Of a DNA stretch of 64,000 nucleotides, positions 11,319 through 21,956 are shown in pieces; the stretch's first letter is position 1, and each line of letters starts with the position of its first letter. The stretch lies in the NCBI RefSeq assembly GCF_027579695.1, contig NC_083571.1, forward strand, positions 39,430,443 through 39,494,442, written 5' to 3'. Under the pieces are notes generated by a model, which was given only the letters and a program-made list of their open reading frames with translations, ran no database searches and was not told the DNA's origin. The position numbers and the translations under genes were made by a program. This DNA comes from Neoarius graeffei (Eukaryota; Chordata; Actinopteri; Siluriformes; Ariidae).

Positions 11319-11580
11319 GTCTAGAGGATACGACCTCATTGATAAAGCAGGTATAGAGGATATGATCTCGCTAAGATGGGGGTACAGAGGATACAACCTC
11401 GCTGAGACAGGGGATATAGAGGATATCACCTTACTGATAGAGCAGGTACAGAGGGTACGACCTCACCGATAGAGCGGGGAAAAGAGGATGTGACCTTGCC
11501 GATAGAGCAGGTAGAGAGAAAATGAATTTGTTGAGAGAGGCAGTATTGTTAGATATGACCTCACTGAGAGAGTGGGTATA
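11319..11580 (-). repeat. 32-bp array, continuation beyond the hAT element
   Basis: Same GAGGATA(T/C)GACCTC units as at 8700-9372, about eight of them, ending where the next LINE begins with GTCAAGTCAAGTTTATTT. Confidence 0.85.
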
Positions 11581-12781
11581 GTCAAGTCAAGTTTATTTCT
11601 ATAGCGCTCTTAAAAACAGACATTAAAGAAAAGCAGCTTTAAAGAAAATTAAAGACTTTAAACATGAGCTAATTTTATCCCTAATCTATCTCCAATGAGC
11701 AAGCCTGTGGCGATGGTGGCAAGGAAAAACTCCCTCAGACGACATGAGGAAGAAACCTCAAGAGGAACCAGACTCAAAAGGGAACCCATCCTCATCTGGG
11801 TGATGACAGATAATGTGATTATAAATAACTAGCTTCTATAACTGTGTCCTATATAGTCACAAAGTATAACTGTGAAACCAGGAAATTCATTATAGTTTTA
11901 ACATGAAGTCTGTTTTGTTGAAGTTATAAACTGTTCATTGATGGAAACTTGAGTGCAAAACTGTTCATGATAACTGCAGTCCTAAAGTTAGCAAGTTAAC
12001 TGTAGTCCTCAGCCATAAAAGCATTACTGTCCAGAGCCATCTTCCAAGTGCAACTTTCGACTGTCCATATGGGACCGTTCTCCACAGGAGCAATGTGATG
12101 AGACTCCAGCCAGACATACAAGGGCATCAGGATGGATCAGGCAGGCCCAAGGAGCAGAAGAGGTGAGCATCTCGGTCTCATGATCGACATGTAACTCAGA
12201 GGGACAGACAGAGTGAACGGAGGGGAGGGGAGAAAGAGAGAGAGAGAAACAATAGGTTGTTAGGTCTGCCCAATGTCACCTAATGAGTAAGAACAGTATA
12301 CATTTTGCACTGAGTGGAAGCAGGGACTCTGGCAAAACTAACTATGATAACATAACTAAAAGGGGAGAGCCAGAAGGTAACACAGGCATGAGGGCACCCT
12401 GGGACATAAAGCAGCTAGCCACTACACCATCAACAAACCCGAGTGAGTGAGTGAGTGAGTGAGTGAGTGAGTGAGTGAGTGAGTGGGTGGGTGGGTGGGT
12501 GGGTGGGTGACCGCATCCATACATCCCAGTTTACCAAAACACTCTATGCCTGAGGACCCTCCAAATCTACTCCTTTACCTAATAAAACTATTAACAAAAG
12601 GCTTGACTAAACAGATATGTTTTCAGCCGAGACTTAAACACTGAGACTGTGTCTGAGTCCCAAACACTACTTGGAAGGCTGTTCCATAACTGTGGGGCTT
12701 TGTAAGAAAAGGCTCTGCCCCCTGATGTAGCCTTCACGATATGAGGTGCCAACAAATAGTCTGTACCTTTTAATCTAAGTA
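11581..12781 (-). mobile_element. Rex/CR1-type LINE, 3' part (LINE B copy 1, segment 1)
   Basis: Minus strand. It starts (3' end) with AGTCAAGTTTATTTCTATAG and continues through a 3' UTR that recurs at 32521-32918, 38466-38690 and 41763-42500. It joins, across the Tc1 insertion, to the coding part at 19731-20243. A (GAGT)n tract is inserted at 12441-12506. Confidence 0.8.
12441..12506. repeat. (GAGT)n/(GGGT)n tetranucleotide repeat
   Basis: About eleven GAGT units, then five GGGT units, inside the LINE 3' UTR. The related LINE copy at 42440 has no expansion at this point, so it arose after the copies separated. Confidence 0.9.
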
Positions 12782-13065
12782 CAACCCCGATTCCAAAAAA
12801 GTTGGGACAAAGTACAAATTGTAAATAAAAACGGAATGCAATAATTTACAAATCTCAAAAACTGATATTGTATTCACCATAGAACATAGACAACATATCA
12901 AATGTCGAAAGTGAGACATTTTGAAATTTCATGCCAAATATTGGCTCATTTGAAATTTCATGAAAGCAACACATCTCAAAAAAGTTGGGACAGGGGCAAT
13001 AAGAGGCTGGAAAAGTTAAAGGTACAAAAAAGGAACAGCTGGAGGACCAAGTTGCAACTCATTAG

Positions 13066-13586
13066 TGTTAGGGATTTGCTGGGATTCAAACCTGATTCGT
13101 TGGTGTGATAATCCAGCAAACCCCCACTAGGCCACCAGGGGGATAACTCAAATGCAGAGGCGTGAGGTGGAAGTAGAAAAAGTATCAAACAACAATTTAT
13201 TTACACTATGTACAATATTTACAATCCGATGAAAAAACAAAAAAAAGAAAATCCAAAAGCTCAGAAGATAACTAAAATAAAAATATCCAAAGGTACAAAA
13301 CAAAAGCCAAAAAAACAGAAAAGCAAAGTGCAAAACAAAGAACACGGTACAGAGGAAACTGGAGATAAACATAACAGCACAAAGACTCCGTGACAAGAGG
13401 ACTGAACTCAGGGGGTATAAATACACAAAATAAATTGAACACAGGTGAAAATAATCAGGACTAAACAGGCAATTAACACAGACACAAAACACAGGAACAG
13501 TGGTGGCCTCTAGAGGCCAAAACAAACATGACACACAAAGGAAATAACAGCGGCCTATAGAGGCCAAAACAGTCCCAGTCCTAACA
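13066..13586 (-). repeat. 3' LTR of the Gypsy element
   Basis: 521 bp with TGTTAG...CTAACA ends. It is preceded on the minus strand by a polypurine tract (AGAGGGGGGGTCC). One of its two GGCCTCTAGAGGCC palindromes is mutated (GGCCTATAGAGGCC on the plus strand). Confidence 0.92.
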
Positions 13587-13597
13587 GGACCCCCCCT

Positions 13598-13789
13598 CTA
13601 GGAGCGTCTCCTGACGTTCCCAGGGCGATCCGGATGGGCCGAATGGAAGTCCCGACACAGTTCTTTATCTAGGACATCCCGAGCAGGAACCCAGCAGCGC
13701 TCCTCAGGACCATAGCCCTCCCAGTCCACCAGATATTGCAACCCGCCGCGGACCCGGCGGGAGTCAAGCAGGCGATGCACAGTGAACAC
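13598..13789 (-). pseudogene. Chromodomain at the end of pol
   Basis: A short frame reads [13 protein letters not shown], then [20 protein letters not shown], the aromatic-cage pattern of a chromodomain, and ends shortly after. Chromoviruses carry this domain at the integrase C-terminus, where it guides insertion to particular chromatin. It is one frame off the upstream integrase because of an indel near 13800, in the G-rich GGGGGGTGGGGGG stretch. Confidence 0.85.
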
Positions 13790-14952
13790 AGTCTGACCCT
13801 GGAAGATGCGGGGGGTGGGGGGTTCCTAGGGGCAGGGGCATACGTAGACGTCAGTACGGGCCGCAACAGGGAAACATGGAAAGTGGGGTTGATCCTTAGA
13901 GTCCAGGGCAACTGGAGCCGGTAGGAGACAGGGTTCACCCTGCGCTCCACCTTGAAGGGGCCAATGTAGCGAGGAGAAAGCTTGCGGTTCTCCACCCACA
14001 ACGGAAGGTCCTTAGTGGACAGCCAAACCCGCTGCTCAGGGCGGAAAGCATGTGCAGGTCTTCTATGGCGGTTGGCCTGAGTCTGGTTGGTTCTGGAGGT
14101 CTGTATGAGGGTCTTCCTGACCTTGCTCCAGGTCTTGCGACACCGTCTCACATATTGGTTGACCGAGGGCACCCCCGCGTCCTCCTCCTGGTCCGGGAAC
14201 AGAGGTGGCTGGAACCCGAATTGGCACTGGAATGGCAACAGCTTGGTGGCCGATGACTGCAGGGTGTTGTGGGCGTACTCCGCCCATGGCAGCCAGGTGC
14301 TCCACGATGTCGGGTTATCCATAGCCAGGCCTCGCAGGGTGGTTTCCAGGTCCTGGTTGAGCCTCTCCGTCTGACCATTGGACTGTGGGTGAAACCCAGA
14401 GGAGAGGCTGGAAGTGGCTCCGATGACCTTGCAGAACCCGTGCCACACTCGGGAGGAGAACTGGGGCCCTCGGTCTGAGACGATGTCCTGTGGGAGACCA
14501 AAGACTCGGAAGACATGATTAAACATAAGTTTAGCTGTTTCAAGAGCAGAGGGGAGTTTGCACAGTGGTATGAAGTGGCAGGCCTTGGAGAATCTGTCAA
14601 CTATGACCAAAATGACCATGTTACCTTGTGACTCAGGGAGACCCGTGATGAAGTCGACTGCCACGTGGGACCATGGACGCCGGGGAATGGTCAGAGGATG
14701 CAGAAGACCCTGGGGACGCTGTCGTGGGTTCTTGGTTCTGGTGCAAACCTCACAGGACAGGACAAATGACCTTACTTCCTTCTCCATGTTAGGCCACCAG
14801 AAGCGTCTTTTCAGGAAGTCCAGGGTCCTCCGAGCTCCCGGGTAGGCGGTGAGAGGGGAAGAGTGACCCCACTGGAGAACCTTGGCCCGGGCTTGATGTG
14901 GGACGTACAAGAGGCCTGGTGGCCCCGTCCCAGGACCGGGGTCCTGGCGTTG
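13790..14952 (-). pseudogene. Gypsy pol: integrase
   Basis: Minus-strand frame with the zinc-binding HHCC region (ending CEVCTRTK), the catalytic core (DFITGLPES, then DRFSKACHF, then [11 protein letters not shown], then [12 protein letters not shown]) and a GPF-type C-terminal region (YIGPFKV). It inserts the cDNA copy into DNA. A TGA directly upstream at 14953-14955, where related elements have arginine, cuts it off from the RNase H part. The downstream chromodomain is out of frame. Confidence 0.88.
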
Positions 14953-14955
14953 GGC

Positions 14956-16003
14956 TCATCGGACAGCCTCCTCAATACCCCAGCGGACAGGGGCCACAAT
15001 CCAGGACACAGGGATAATAGGCCCGACTTCACTCTCCCTGTTAGTAGCAGAGAACAGCCTGGACAGTGCGTCAGGTTTGGTGTTCTTGGAGCCGGGGCGG
15101 TACGAGAGGGTGAAGTCAAACCGACTGAAAAACAGGGCCCACCTAGCCTGTCGAGGGTTCAGTCTCTTGGCTTGTTGGAGGTACTCCAGGTTCTTGTGGT
15201 CAGTCCAAACCAGGAATGGATGTTGCGCTCCCTCCAGCCAGTGCCTCCACTCCTCAAGGGCCAGTTTGACCGCTAGCAGTTCTCGATCCCCCACATCGTA
15301 CCGGGACTCCGCAGGACTCAGGCGGTGGGAGAAGTAAGCGCAGGGGTGCAGCTTTCCTTCCGAACGTTGAGAGAGCACCGCGCCGACACCACTGTCCAAG
15401 GCGTCCACCTCCACGATGAATGGTTGGGAGGTGTCCGGGAGGACCAGAATGGGTGCCATGCAGAAGCGGTCCTTGAGGTCTTTGAACGCCTTTTCCGCCT
15501 GAGGAGACCAGACATAAGATCCACCTGTCCCTTTGGTGAGGTCCGACATGGGTGCTGCTACAGAACTGAAGTTCCTGATGAACTTGCGGTAGAAGTTAGC
15601 GAATCCTAAGAACCGCTGAACCTCCTTAATGGACTTGGGAGTAGGCCAGTCCCGGACGGCCAGGGTCTTGGCAGGGTCCATTTGGAGTTGGCCTGTCCGT
15701 ACAATAAATCCCAGAAAGGAGACCTCGGGAACATGAAATTCGCATTTCTGGGCCTTGGCGAACAGATTGTTCTGTAGCAGCCTCTGGAGAACCTGGCAGA
15801 CATGGTGGCGGTGCTCCTGCATGGTCTTGGAAAAAATAAGGATGTCGTCGAGGTAGACAAAAACGTACAGGTTAATCATGTCCCTTAAGATGTCGTTGAT
15901 TAGGGCCTGAAAAACAGCTGGTGCGTTGGTGAGTCCGAAGGGCATCACCTGGTATTCGTAGTGCCCAGACGGGGTGTTAAAGGCAGTCTTCCACTCGTCT
16001 CCC
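14956..16003 (-). pseudogene. Gypsy pol: reverse transcriptase (C-terminal part) and RNase H
   Basis: Begins just after a TGA at 16004-16006 that stands where related elements have an arginine codon ([16 protein letters not shown]). It shows [13 protein letters not shown], the catalytic YLDDILIF, the connection [11 protein letters not shown], then RNase H with [16 protein letters not shown] (the catalytic aspartate position reads VDA) and TDHKNLEYL. The frame ends at the TGA at 14953-14955. Both stops fit CGA-to-TGA decay. The enzyme would copy element RNA into DNA. Confidence 0.9.
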
Positions 16004-16006
16004 TGT

Positions 16007-16992
16007 CAGATACGGATGAGGTGGTATGCGTTCCGTAGGTCCAATTTGGTGAAGACAGTGGCACCTTGGAGCAGGTCGAAAGCTGTGGACATCAGCGGAA
16101 GGGGATATCGGTTGCGCACAGTGATCTTGTTCAGGCCCCTGTAGTCAATACATGGTCGGAGCCCCCCATCCTTCTTGCCGACAAAGAAGAAGCCGGCACC
16201 AGCAGGTGAGGTGGAGGGTCGAATGAACCCAGAGACCAGGGCGTCTTTGAGGTATTCCTCCATGGCCTTGCATTCTGGCTGAGAGAGGGAAAACAGTCTG
16301 CCACGAGGAGGGGTAGTCCCAGGGAGCAAGTCGATGGCACAGTCGTAGGCCCGGTGCGGAGGAAGAATGGCGGCCCTGCTCTTGCTGAATACCTCCTTGA
16401 GATCCCAGTACTCTGTGGGAACTTGAGATAACTCGGTGAGATCAGGGGGCTCGGCAGGAGACACAGGAGAGCTAGAGAGCAGACAAGAGGCATGGCATGC
16501 AGGGCCCCATTCCACAACCTGGCTTGTTACCCAGTCTATGCGAGGGTTGTGGCGAGTAAGCCAAGGAAGGCCTAGAATAACTGGGAACTCAGGTGAAGGA
16601 ATCAGGTGCAGGGATATTTCTTCCTTGTGACCTTGAGACTGGAGGAAGACTGGAGAAGTAACTTGGGTGACTCTTCCATCACCTAACGCTTGGCCATCGA
16701 GGGCAGACACAGACAGTGGGACTTCAAGAGGTGCAGTTGGAATATTGATGCTTTGGGCGAAGTGAATATCCATAAAGTTCCCAGCCGCCCCTGAGTCTAA
16801 CAAAGCTTGACAAGAGTGGACAGACTCACCCCAGGAGATGGAGACCGGGATGTAGATTCCTTGGCCAGGGAGTCCGGGAGAGAGGGTAGGCCCCGTCACA
16901 ACCCTCCCTCGGCTGGACGGGGCGGTCCTTTTCCCAAGAGTTCGGGACATGATGCTCGGAAGTGACCAGGCTTGCCACAGTAGATGCAGCAC
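16007..16992 (-). pseudogene. Gypsy pol: protease and N-terminal reverse transcriptase
   Basis: The frame contains the aspartic protease motif ALLDSGAAGNFMD, then VILGLPWLTRHNP, then the reverse-transcriptase fingers and palm with LRPCIDYRGLNKITVRNRYP and the first catalytic motif FTKLDLRNAYHLIRI. The zinc knuckle of gag ([14 protein letters not shown]) lies just upstream at about 16930-17000 in another frame, so an indel separates gag and pol beyond any programmed shift. The frame ends at the TGA noted for the next segment. Confidence 0.9.
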
Positions 16993-17064
16993 TTGTCCCT
17001 CTTTCTGCGCTCCCTCTCAGATGCGGAGAGGCGAGTACGACCCACTTGCATGGGTTCTGGACAG

Positions 17065-17898
17065 TCACTGAAGGAGGTAGACGGTTTCCAGGTAGAGGTA
17101 GGGAGGCCGGGGGGGGCTCAAGGCTTGGTGGCATTCTCTCATCCTGTTGTCCAGACGAATAGCATGTGAGATGAGGGTTTCGAGGTCACTTGGGCATCCA
17201 ATAGAGGCCAGACCGTCCTTGATGGGGTCAGACAGACCATGGTGGAAGGCTGACACCAGGGCAGTCTCGTTCCATCCACTTACTGCTGCGAGCGTTCGGA
17301 ACGAGATGGCGTAATCTGCGACGCTTCCTCCTTGCCGGATGGACATGAGCTTTCGGGCTGCGTCGGTACTGATGTCTGCCTGATCGAAGACCCGAAGCAT
17401 CTCTTCAGAAAACAGCTGGAAATCAAAGCACTCAGGTCCCTGTCTCTGCCAGATAGCAGTAGCCCAGGCTCGCACCTTACCAGCTAATAAGGTTATCACA
17501 AAGGCAATCTTGCGGCGATCCGTAGTGTAGATGGTAGGCTGAAGCTCAAAGGTGAGTTGACACTGGGTAAGGAACTCTCGGCACTCACTGTGCTTGCCGT
17601 CATACCTCTGTGGTGCAGGAAGGTTGGGTTCGCGAGGTGAAGAAGGCAGCATGGCAGGAGGCACTGGAGCAGGAGCAGGAGCAGGAGCTGGATCAGGATA
17701 TGCAGGCAGAGATGTCAGCTGTGCCAGGGTTTTCCCAATTTGCTGAAGCAGTTCCTCATGGCGAGCAAGGGCCTCACGTTGGCTGGTGAGCGTACGTCCA
17801 TGAGCGTCCATGGTCGCTCCGAAGTGTGTCAAAGCTGCCATAATTCCCTGAAGGTTGGCCAGGTAGACAGTTGAAGCAGCCTCTGCTGAGTCGGTCAT
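17065..17898 (-). pseudogene. Gypsy gag
   Basis: The frame starts MTDSAEAAST only about 14 nt inside the 5' LTR, so there is no room for a normal primer-binding site before it. The central part (PAPQRYDGKHSECREFLTQC, then FELQPTIY, then KVRAWATAIW) is the capsid core of the Sushi/Mart lineage, the group that gave rise to mammalian PEG10 and RTL1. Gag would form the particle in which reverse transcription occurs. After RLDNRMRECHQ the frame drifts out, and the zinc knuckle is found in a different frame. Confidence 0.88.
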
Positions 17899-17911
17899 GA
17901 CGGAGTCTTTC

Positions 17912-18432
17912 TGTTAGGGATTTGCTGGGATTCGAACCTGGTTCATTGGTGTGATAATCCAGCAAACCCCCACTAGGCCACCAGGGGGATAACTCAAATG
18001 CAGAGGCGTGAGGCGGAAGTAGAAAAAGTATCAAACAACAGTTTATTTATACTATGTACAATATTTACAATCCGATGAAAAAACAAAAAAAAGAAAATCC
18101 AAAAGCTCAGAAGATAACTAAAATAAAAATATCCAAAGGTACAAAACAAAAGCCAAAAAACCAGAAAAGCAAAGTGCAAAACAAAGAACACGGTACAGAG
18201 GAAACTGGAGATAAACATAACAGCACAAAGACTCCGTGACAAGAGGACTGAACTCAGGGGGTATAAATACACAAACTAAATTGAACACAGGTGAAAATAA
18301 TCAGGACTAAACAGGCAATTAACACAGACACAAAACACAGGAACAGTGGTGGCCTCTAGAGGCCAAAACAAACATGACACGCAAAGGAAATAACAGTGGC
18401 CTCTAGAGGCCAAAACAGTCCCAGTCCTAACA
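17912..18432 (-). repeat. 5' LTR of the Gypsy element
   Basis: 521 bp. On the minus strand the U3 part has two perfect 16-bp palindromes (TGGCCTCTAGAGGCCA at 18350-18365 and 18397-18412). The 3' end carries a tRNA-like block with A-box-like TGGCCTAGTGGGG and B-box-like GGTTCGAATCCC. About 11 differences from the 3' LTR by eye. Confidence 0.92.
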
Positions 18433-18515
18433 ATTAGGTCAATTGGCAATAGGTCATTAACATGACTGGGTATAAAAAGAGCATCTTGGAGTGGCAGTGG
18501 CTCTCAGAAATAAAG

Positions 18516-19538
18516 ATGGGAAGAGGATCACCAATCCCCCTAATTCTGCGCCGACAAATAGTGGAGCAATATCAGAAAGGAGTTTGACAGTGTAAAATTG
18601 CAAAGAGTTTGAACATATCATCATCTACAGTGCATAATATCATCAAAAGATTCAGAGAACCTGGAAGAATCTCTGTGCGTAAGGGTCAAGGCCAGAAAAC
18701 CATACTGGGTGCCTGTGATCTTTGGGCCCTTAGACGGCACTGCATCACATACAGGCATGCTTCTGTACTGGAAATCACAAAATGGGCTCAGGAATATTTC
18801 CAGAGAACATTATCTGTGAACACAATTCACCGTGCCATCCGCCATTGCCAGCTAAAACTCAATAGTTCAAAAAAGAAGCCGTATCTAAACATGATCCAGA
18901 AGCGCAGACGTCTTCTCTGGGTGAAGGCTCATTTAAAATGGACTGTGGCAAAGTGGAAAACTGTTCTGTGGTCAGACAAATCAAAATTTGAAGTTCTTTA
19001 TGGAAATCAGGGACGCCATGTCATTCGGACTAAAGAGGAGAAGGACGACCCAAGTTGTTATCAGCGCTCAGTTCAGAAGCCTGCATCTCTGATGGTATGG
19101 GGTTGCATTAGTGCGTGTGGCATGGGCAGCTTACACATCTGGAAAGACACCATCAATGCTGAAAGGTATATCCAGGCTCTAGAGCAACATATGCTCCCAT
19201 CCAGATGACGTCTCTTTCAGGGAAGACCTTGCATTTTCCAACATGACAATGCCAAACCACATACTGCATCAATTAAAGCATCATGGCTGCATAGAAGAAG
19301 GGTCCAGGTACTGAACTGGCCAGCCTGCAGTCCAGATCTTTCACCCATAGAAATCATTTGGCGCATCATAAAATGGAAGATACGACCAAAAAGGCCTAAG
19401 ACAGTTGAGCAACGAGAATCCTACATTAGACAAGAATGGGTTAACATTCCTATCCCTAAACTTGAGCAACTTGTCTCCTCAGTCCCCAGACATTTACAGA
19501 CTGTTGTAAAGAGAAAAGGGGATGTCTCACAGTGGTAA
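18516..19538 (+). pseudogene. Tc1-like transposase with two in-frame TGA codons, copy 1
   Basis: 341 codons from the ATG at 18516 to the TAA at 19536, interrupted by TGA at 18585-18587 and 19206-19208. The N-terminal part is the paired-like helix-turn-helix region ([20 protein letters not shown]). The catalytic triad reads WSDKSKF, then QHDNAKPHT, then SPIEIIW, with 34 residues between the second aspartate and the glutamate (DD34E, as in Tc1). The second TGA lies between the first and second catalytic residues. The long middle segment (199 residues) has the same translation as copy 2. The promoter and N-terminus lie beyond the Gypsy insertion, in the 12782-13065 part and just after 18433. Confidence 0.92.
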
Positions 19539-19730
19539 GCATGGCCTTGTCCCAACTTTTTTGAGATGTGTTGTTGTCATGAAAATGATACATTTTCTCA
19601 GTTTAAACATTTGATATGTCATCTATGTTCTATTCTGAATAAAATATGGAATTTTGAAACTTCCACATCATTGCATTCCGTTTTTATTTACAATTTGTAC
19701 TTTGTCCCAACTTTTTTGGAATCGGGGTTG

Positions 19731-20243
19731 TAGGTGTGATGGGTCATAAAGGTCCAGAAGTTTGCTCACGTACTGTGGCCTGAGACCATTCAGCGCTTTA
19801 ATGGTCAATAGTAGTATTTTATAATCAGTGTGAAATTTGATTGGAAGCTAATGCAGTGTGGATGAGATAGGGGTGATGTGGTCATTTCTTCTAGTTATAG
19901 TAAGGACTCTTGCTGCTGCATTTTGGACTAACTGGAGCTTGTTTATGCATTAAGCCATTACAATAATCCAACCTAGAGGTAACAAAGGCACGAACGAGAT
20001 TTTCTGCATCATGTAGTGACATTATATTTCTTATCTTCATGATATTTCTGAGATGAAACAAAGCTATCCTTGTAATGTTATCGATACGAGTTTCAAATGA
20101 AAGATTGGAGTCAATGATCACCTTTTACTGCTGCATGTGAAGAAACAGAAAGGCCATCCAGAGTTACTGTGTGATCAGATAACCTACTTCTAGCTGCATT
20201 ATGGTCATTCCTTTGTTCTGATATTTGACCTGAGTTTTTTTCC
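19731..20243 (-). mobile_element. Rex/CR1-type LINE, coding part (LINE B copy 1, segment 2)
   Basis: Minus-strand thumb region: LDGLSVSSHAA, then DSNLSFETRIDNITRIALFH, then LVRAFVTSRLDYCNGL. A stop follows VKGDH, and about 26 bases present in the copy near 42940 are missing here. It joins to 11581-12781 across the Tc1 element. Confidence 0.8.
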
Positions 20244-20300
20244 AAGTTTCAACTCACTTCCTAAACACTCATACTTAATCACTCACATTACACAACGTCA

Positions 20301-20302
<2 letters not shown>

Positions 20303-20359
<57 letters not shown>
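20303..20359. repeat. (GT)n microsatellite
   Basis: About 28 uninterrupted GT units directly before the Tc1 remnant at 20360. Confidence 0.97.
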
Positions 20360-20361
<2 letters not shown>

Positions 20362-20602
20362 CTACCTCATGAAGCTGGAGAAGATAATACCAATAGTGTG
20401 CAAAGCTGTCATTAAGGTAAACTATGGCTACTTTAAAAAAATAAGAAACATATTTTGTTTTTTAATACTTTTTTATCACATAATTCCATCTGTGTTCTTT
20501 CATAGTTTTGATGGTTTTCAATATTGTTCTACAGTATAGGAAATAGTCAAAATACAGAAAAACCTATGAATGGTGTGCCCAAACTTTTGACTGTTACTGT
20601 AT
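20360..20602 (+). mobile_element. 3' end of a second Tc1-like transposon
   Basis: The open frame reads DYLMKLEKIIPIVCKAVIKV then GYFKK, the usual C-terminus of a common fish Tc1 transposase. It is followed by a 3' flank ending CCCAAACTTTTGACTG...TACTGTAT, the typical terminal repeat of that family. The rest of the transposon is missing; the GT repeat abuts it. Confidence 0.75.
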
Positions 20603-20623
20603 TTCTTCACCACACCCTGAAAT

Positions 20624-21800
20624 TACAGTCATGTGAAAAAGAAAATATACCCTCTTCCAGTTACATGGTATTACCAATCAAGACATAACAAAAAATCATC
20701 TGATCCTTATCACGTCCTAAAATTATGCAAATCTAACCTCAGGTGTAAAGCAACACACAACAGATTCCAATGTGTCATTATTTATTTAACAAAAACTAAG
20801 TGAAAATGCAGAATCCATGTGTGAAAAAGTAAGTACACCCCATGATTCAATAGCTTGTAGAACCACATTTTGCAGCAATAATTTGAAGCAATCGTTTTCT
20901 GTATGATTTTATCAGTCTCTCACATCATTGTGGAGGAATTTTGGCCCACACTTCTTTACATTGCTTCAGTTCATTCATGTTTGAGGGCATTTCTTTATGC
21001 ACAGCTCTCTTAAGGTCCCACCACAGCATTTCAATTGGGTTGAGGTCTAGACTTTGACTTGGCCATTCCAACACTTTGATTCTTTTCTTTTTCAGCCATC
21101 CTGCTGTAGATTTGTTGGTGCGCTTGGGATCATTGTCCTGTTGCATGACCCAATTGTGGCCAAGCTTTAGTTGTTGGACAGATGGCCTCACATTTGCCTC
21201 TAGAACACTTTGGTATACAGAGGAATTCATGGTTGACTCAATGACTGCAAGGTGCCCAGGCCCTGTGGCTGCAAAACAAGCCCAAATCATCACCCCTCCA
21301 CCACCATGCTTGATGGTTGATATGAGGTGTTTGTGCTGATAATGCTGTGTTTGGTTTTCGCCAAACATGGCACTGTGCATTATGGCCAAACATTTCCACT
21401 TTGGTCTCATCTGTCCAAAGGGCATTGTTCCAGAAGGCTTGTGACTTGTTCAGATGCATCTTTGCAAACCTAAGCCATGCTGCTATGTTCTTTTTAGATA
21501 GAAGAGGCTTTCTTCTGGCAACCCTTCCAACCAAGCCATACTTGCGCAGTCTTTTTCTAATTGCAATGTCATGAACTTTAACATTTAACATGCTAATTGT
21601 GGCCTGTAGAGTCCTAGATGTAGTTCTTGGGTTTTTTGCAATTTCTCTGAGCATTGCACAGGCTGACCTTGGAGTAAATTTGCTGGGACGTCCACTCCTG
21701 GGAAGATTGGCAACTTTCTTGAATGTTTTCCACTTCTGAATAATCTTTCTCACAGTAGAATGATGGATTTCAAATTGTTTGTATATGGCCTTATAACCCT
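20624..21800 (-). mobile_element. Third Tc1-like transposon, truncated
   Basis: One end is TACAGTCATGTGAAAAAGAA at 20624. The opposite end and the transposase N-terminus are missing beyond about 21800. The minus-strand transposase pieces (21238-21753 and 20925-21425) overlap in different frames, showing a frameshift near 21300-21400. The triad reads WTDETKVE, QQDNDPKRT and LNPIEMLW with DD34E spacing. It is inactive. Confidence 0.88.
20925..21753 (-). pseudogene. Tc1-like transposase remnant, frameshifted
   Basis: The first frame covers the second helix-turn-helix (LPRSGRPSKFTPR then NPRTTSRTLQ) and runs to the first catalytic aspartate (ALWTDETKVEMF). The second frame covers HGGGGVMIWACF, VMQQDNDPKRT and LDLNPIEMLWWDLK, so both the second aspartate and the glutamate are kept. 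Transposases of this family cut and paste at TA. The copy lacks its first about 60 codons. Confidence 0.88.
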
Positions 21801-21956
21801 TCCCTTCCCATCCAAAACTTCCTGCCGCCGCCTCAATGATGAATGCTTTGCTAAGTGTATGTATGTTGTGATGCTCATTTTATTCAAAGATGGAGGAACA
21901 AAATAAACATGAGTTCACACCAGTTATTGACTCTCCCACTATCGCACGTCACAATC
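21801..21956. other. Short unassigned stretch
   Basis: Between the truncated Tc1 element and the next SINE; I see nothing in it. Confidence 0.4.

Larger units (their letters stand above)
13066..18432 (-). mobile_element. Complete Gypsy (chromovirus/Sushi-type) retrotransposon
   Basis: It has two 521-bp LTRs, gag and pol, and the exact 5-bp duplication ATTAG at 13061-13065 and 18433-18437. Comparison with the uninterrupted Tc1 copy (CTTATTAGGTCAATTGG at about 36903) confirms the target site. Domain order on the minus strand is gag, zinc knuckle, protease, reverse transcriptase, RNase H, integrase, chromodomain. The LTRs differ at about eleven positions by eye. Coding is broken by two TGA stops and frameshifts, so it is not autonomous now. 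Confidence 0.93.
12782..19730 (+). mobile_element. Tc1-like transposon, copy 1, split by a Gypsy element
   Basis: The ends are CAACCCCGATTCCAAAAAAG and its complement CTTTTTTGGAATCGGGGTTG, flanked by TA at 12780-12781 and 19731-19732. The target is LINE B: the uninterrupted site CTAAGTAGGTGTGGTGGG is present in the related LINE at about 42718. Transposon sequence runs 12782-13065 and 18433-19730; the middle is the Gypsy element at 13066-18432. Copy 2 at 36634-38231 is uninterrupted. Confidence 0.93.

Noticed and set aside
13736..17169. Plus-strand open frames over the Gypsy element (and 44050-47301 over the Gmr1-type element)
   Set aside because: They are shadows of the minus-strand gag and pol; GC-rich coding leaves the opposite strand open.
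17912..17990. A true tRNA gene at the end of the LTR
   Set aside because: A- and B-box-like words are present, but the T stem mispairs and no acceptor stem closes.
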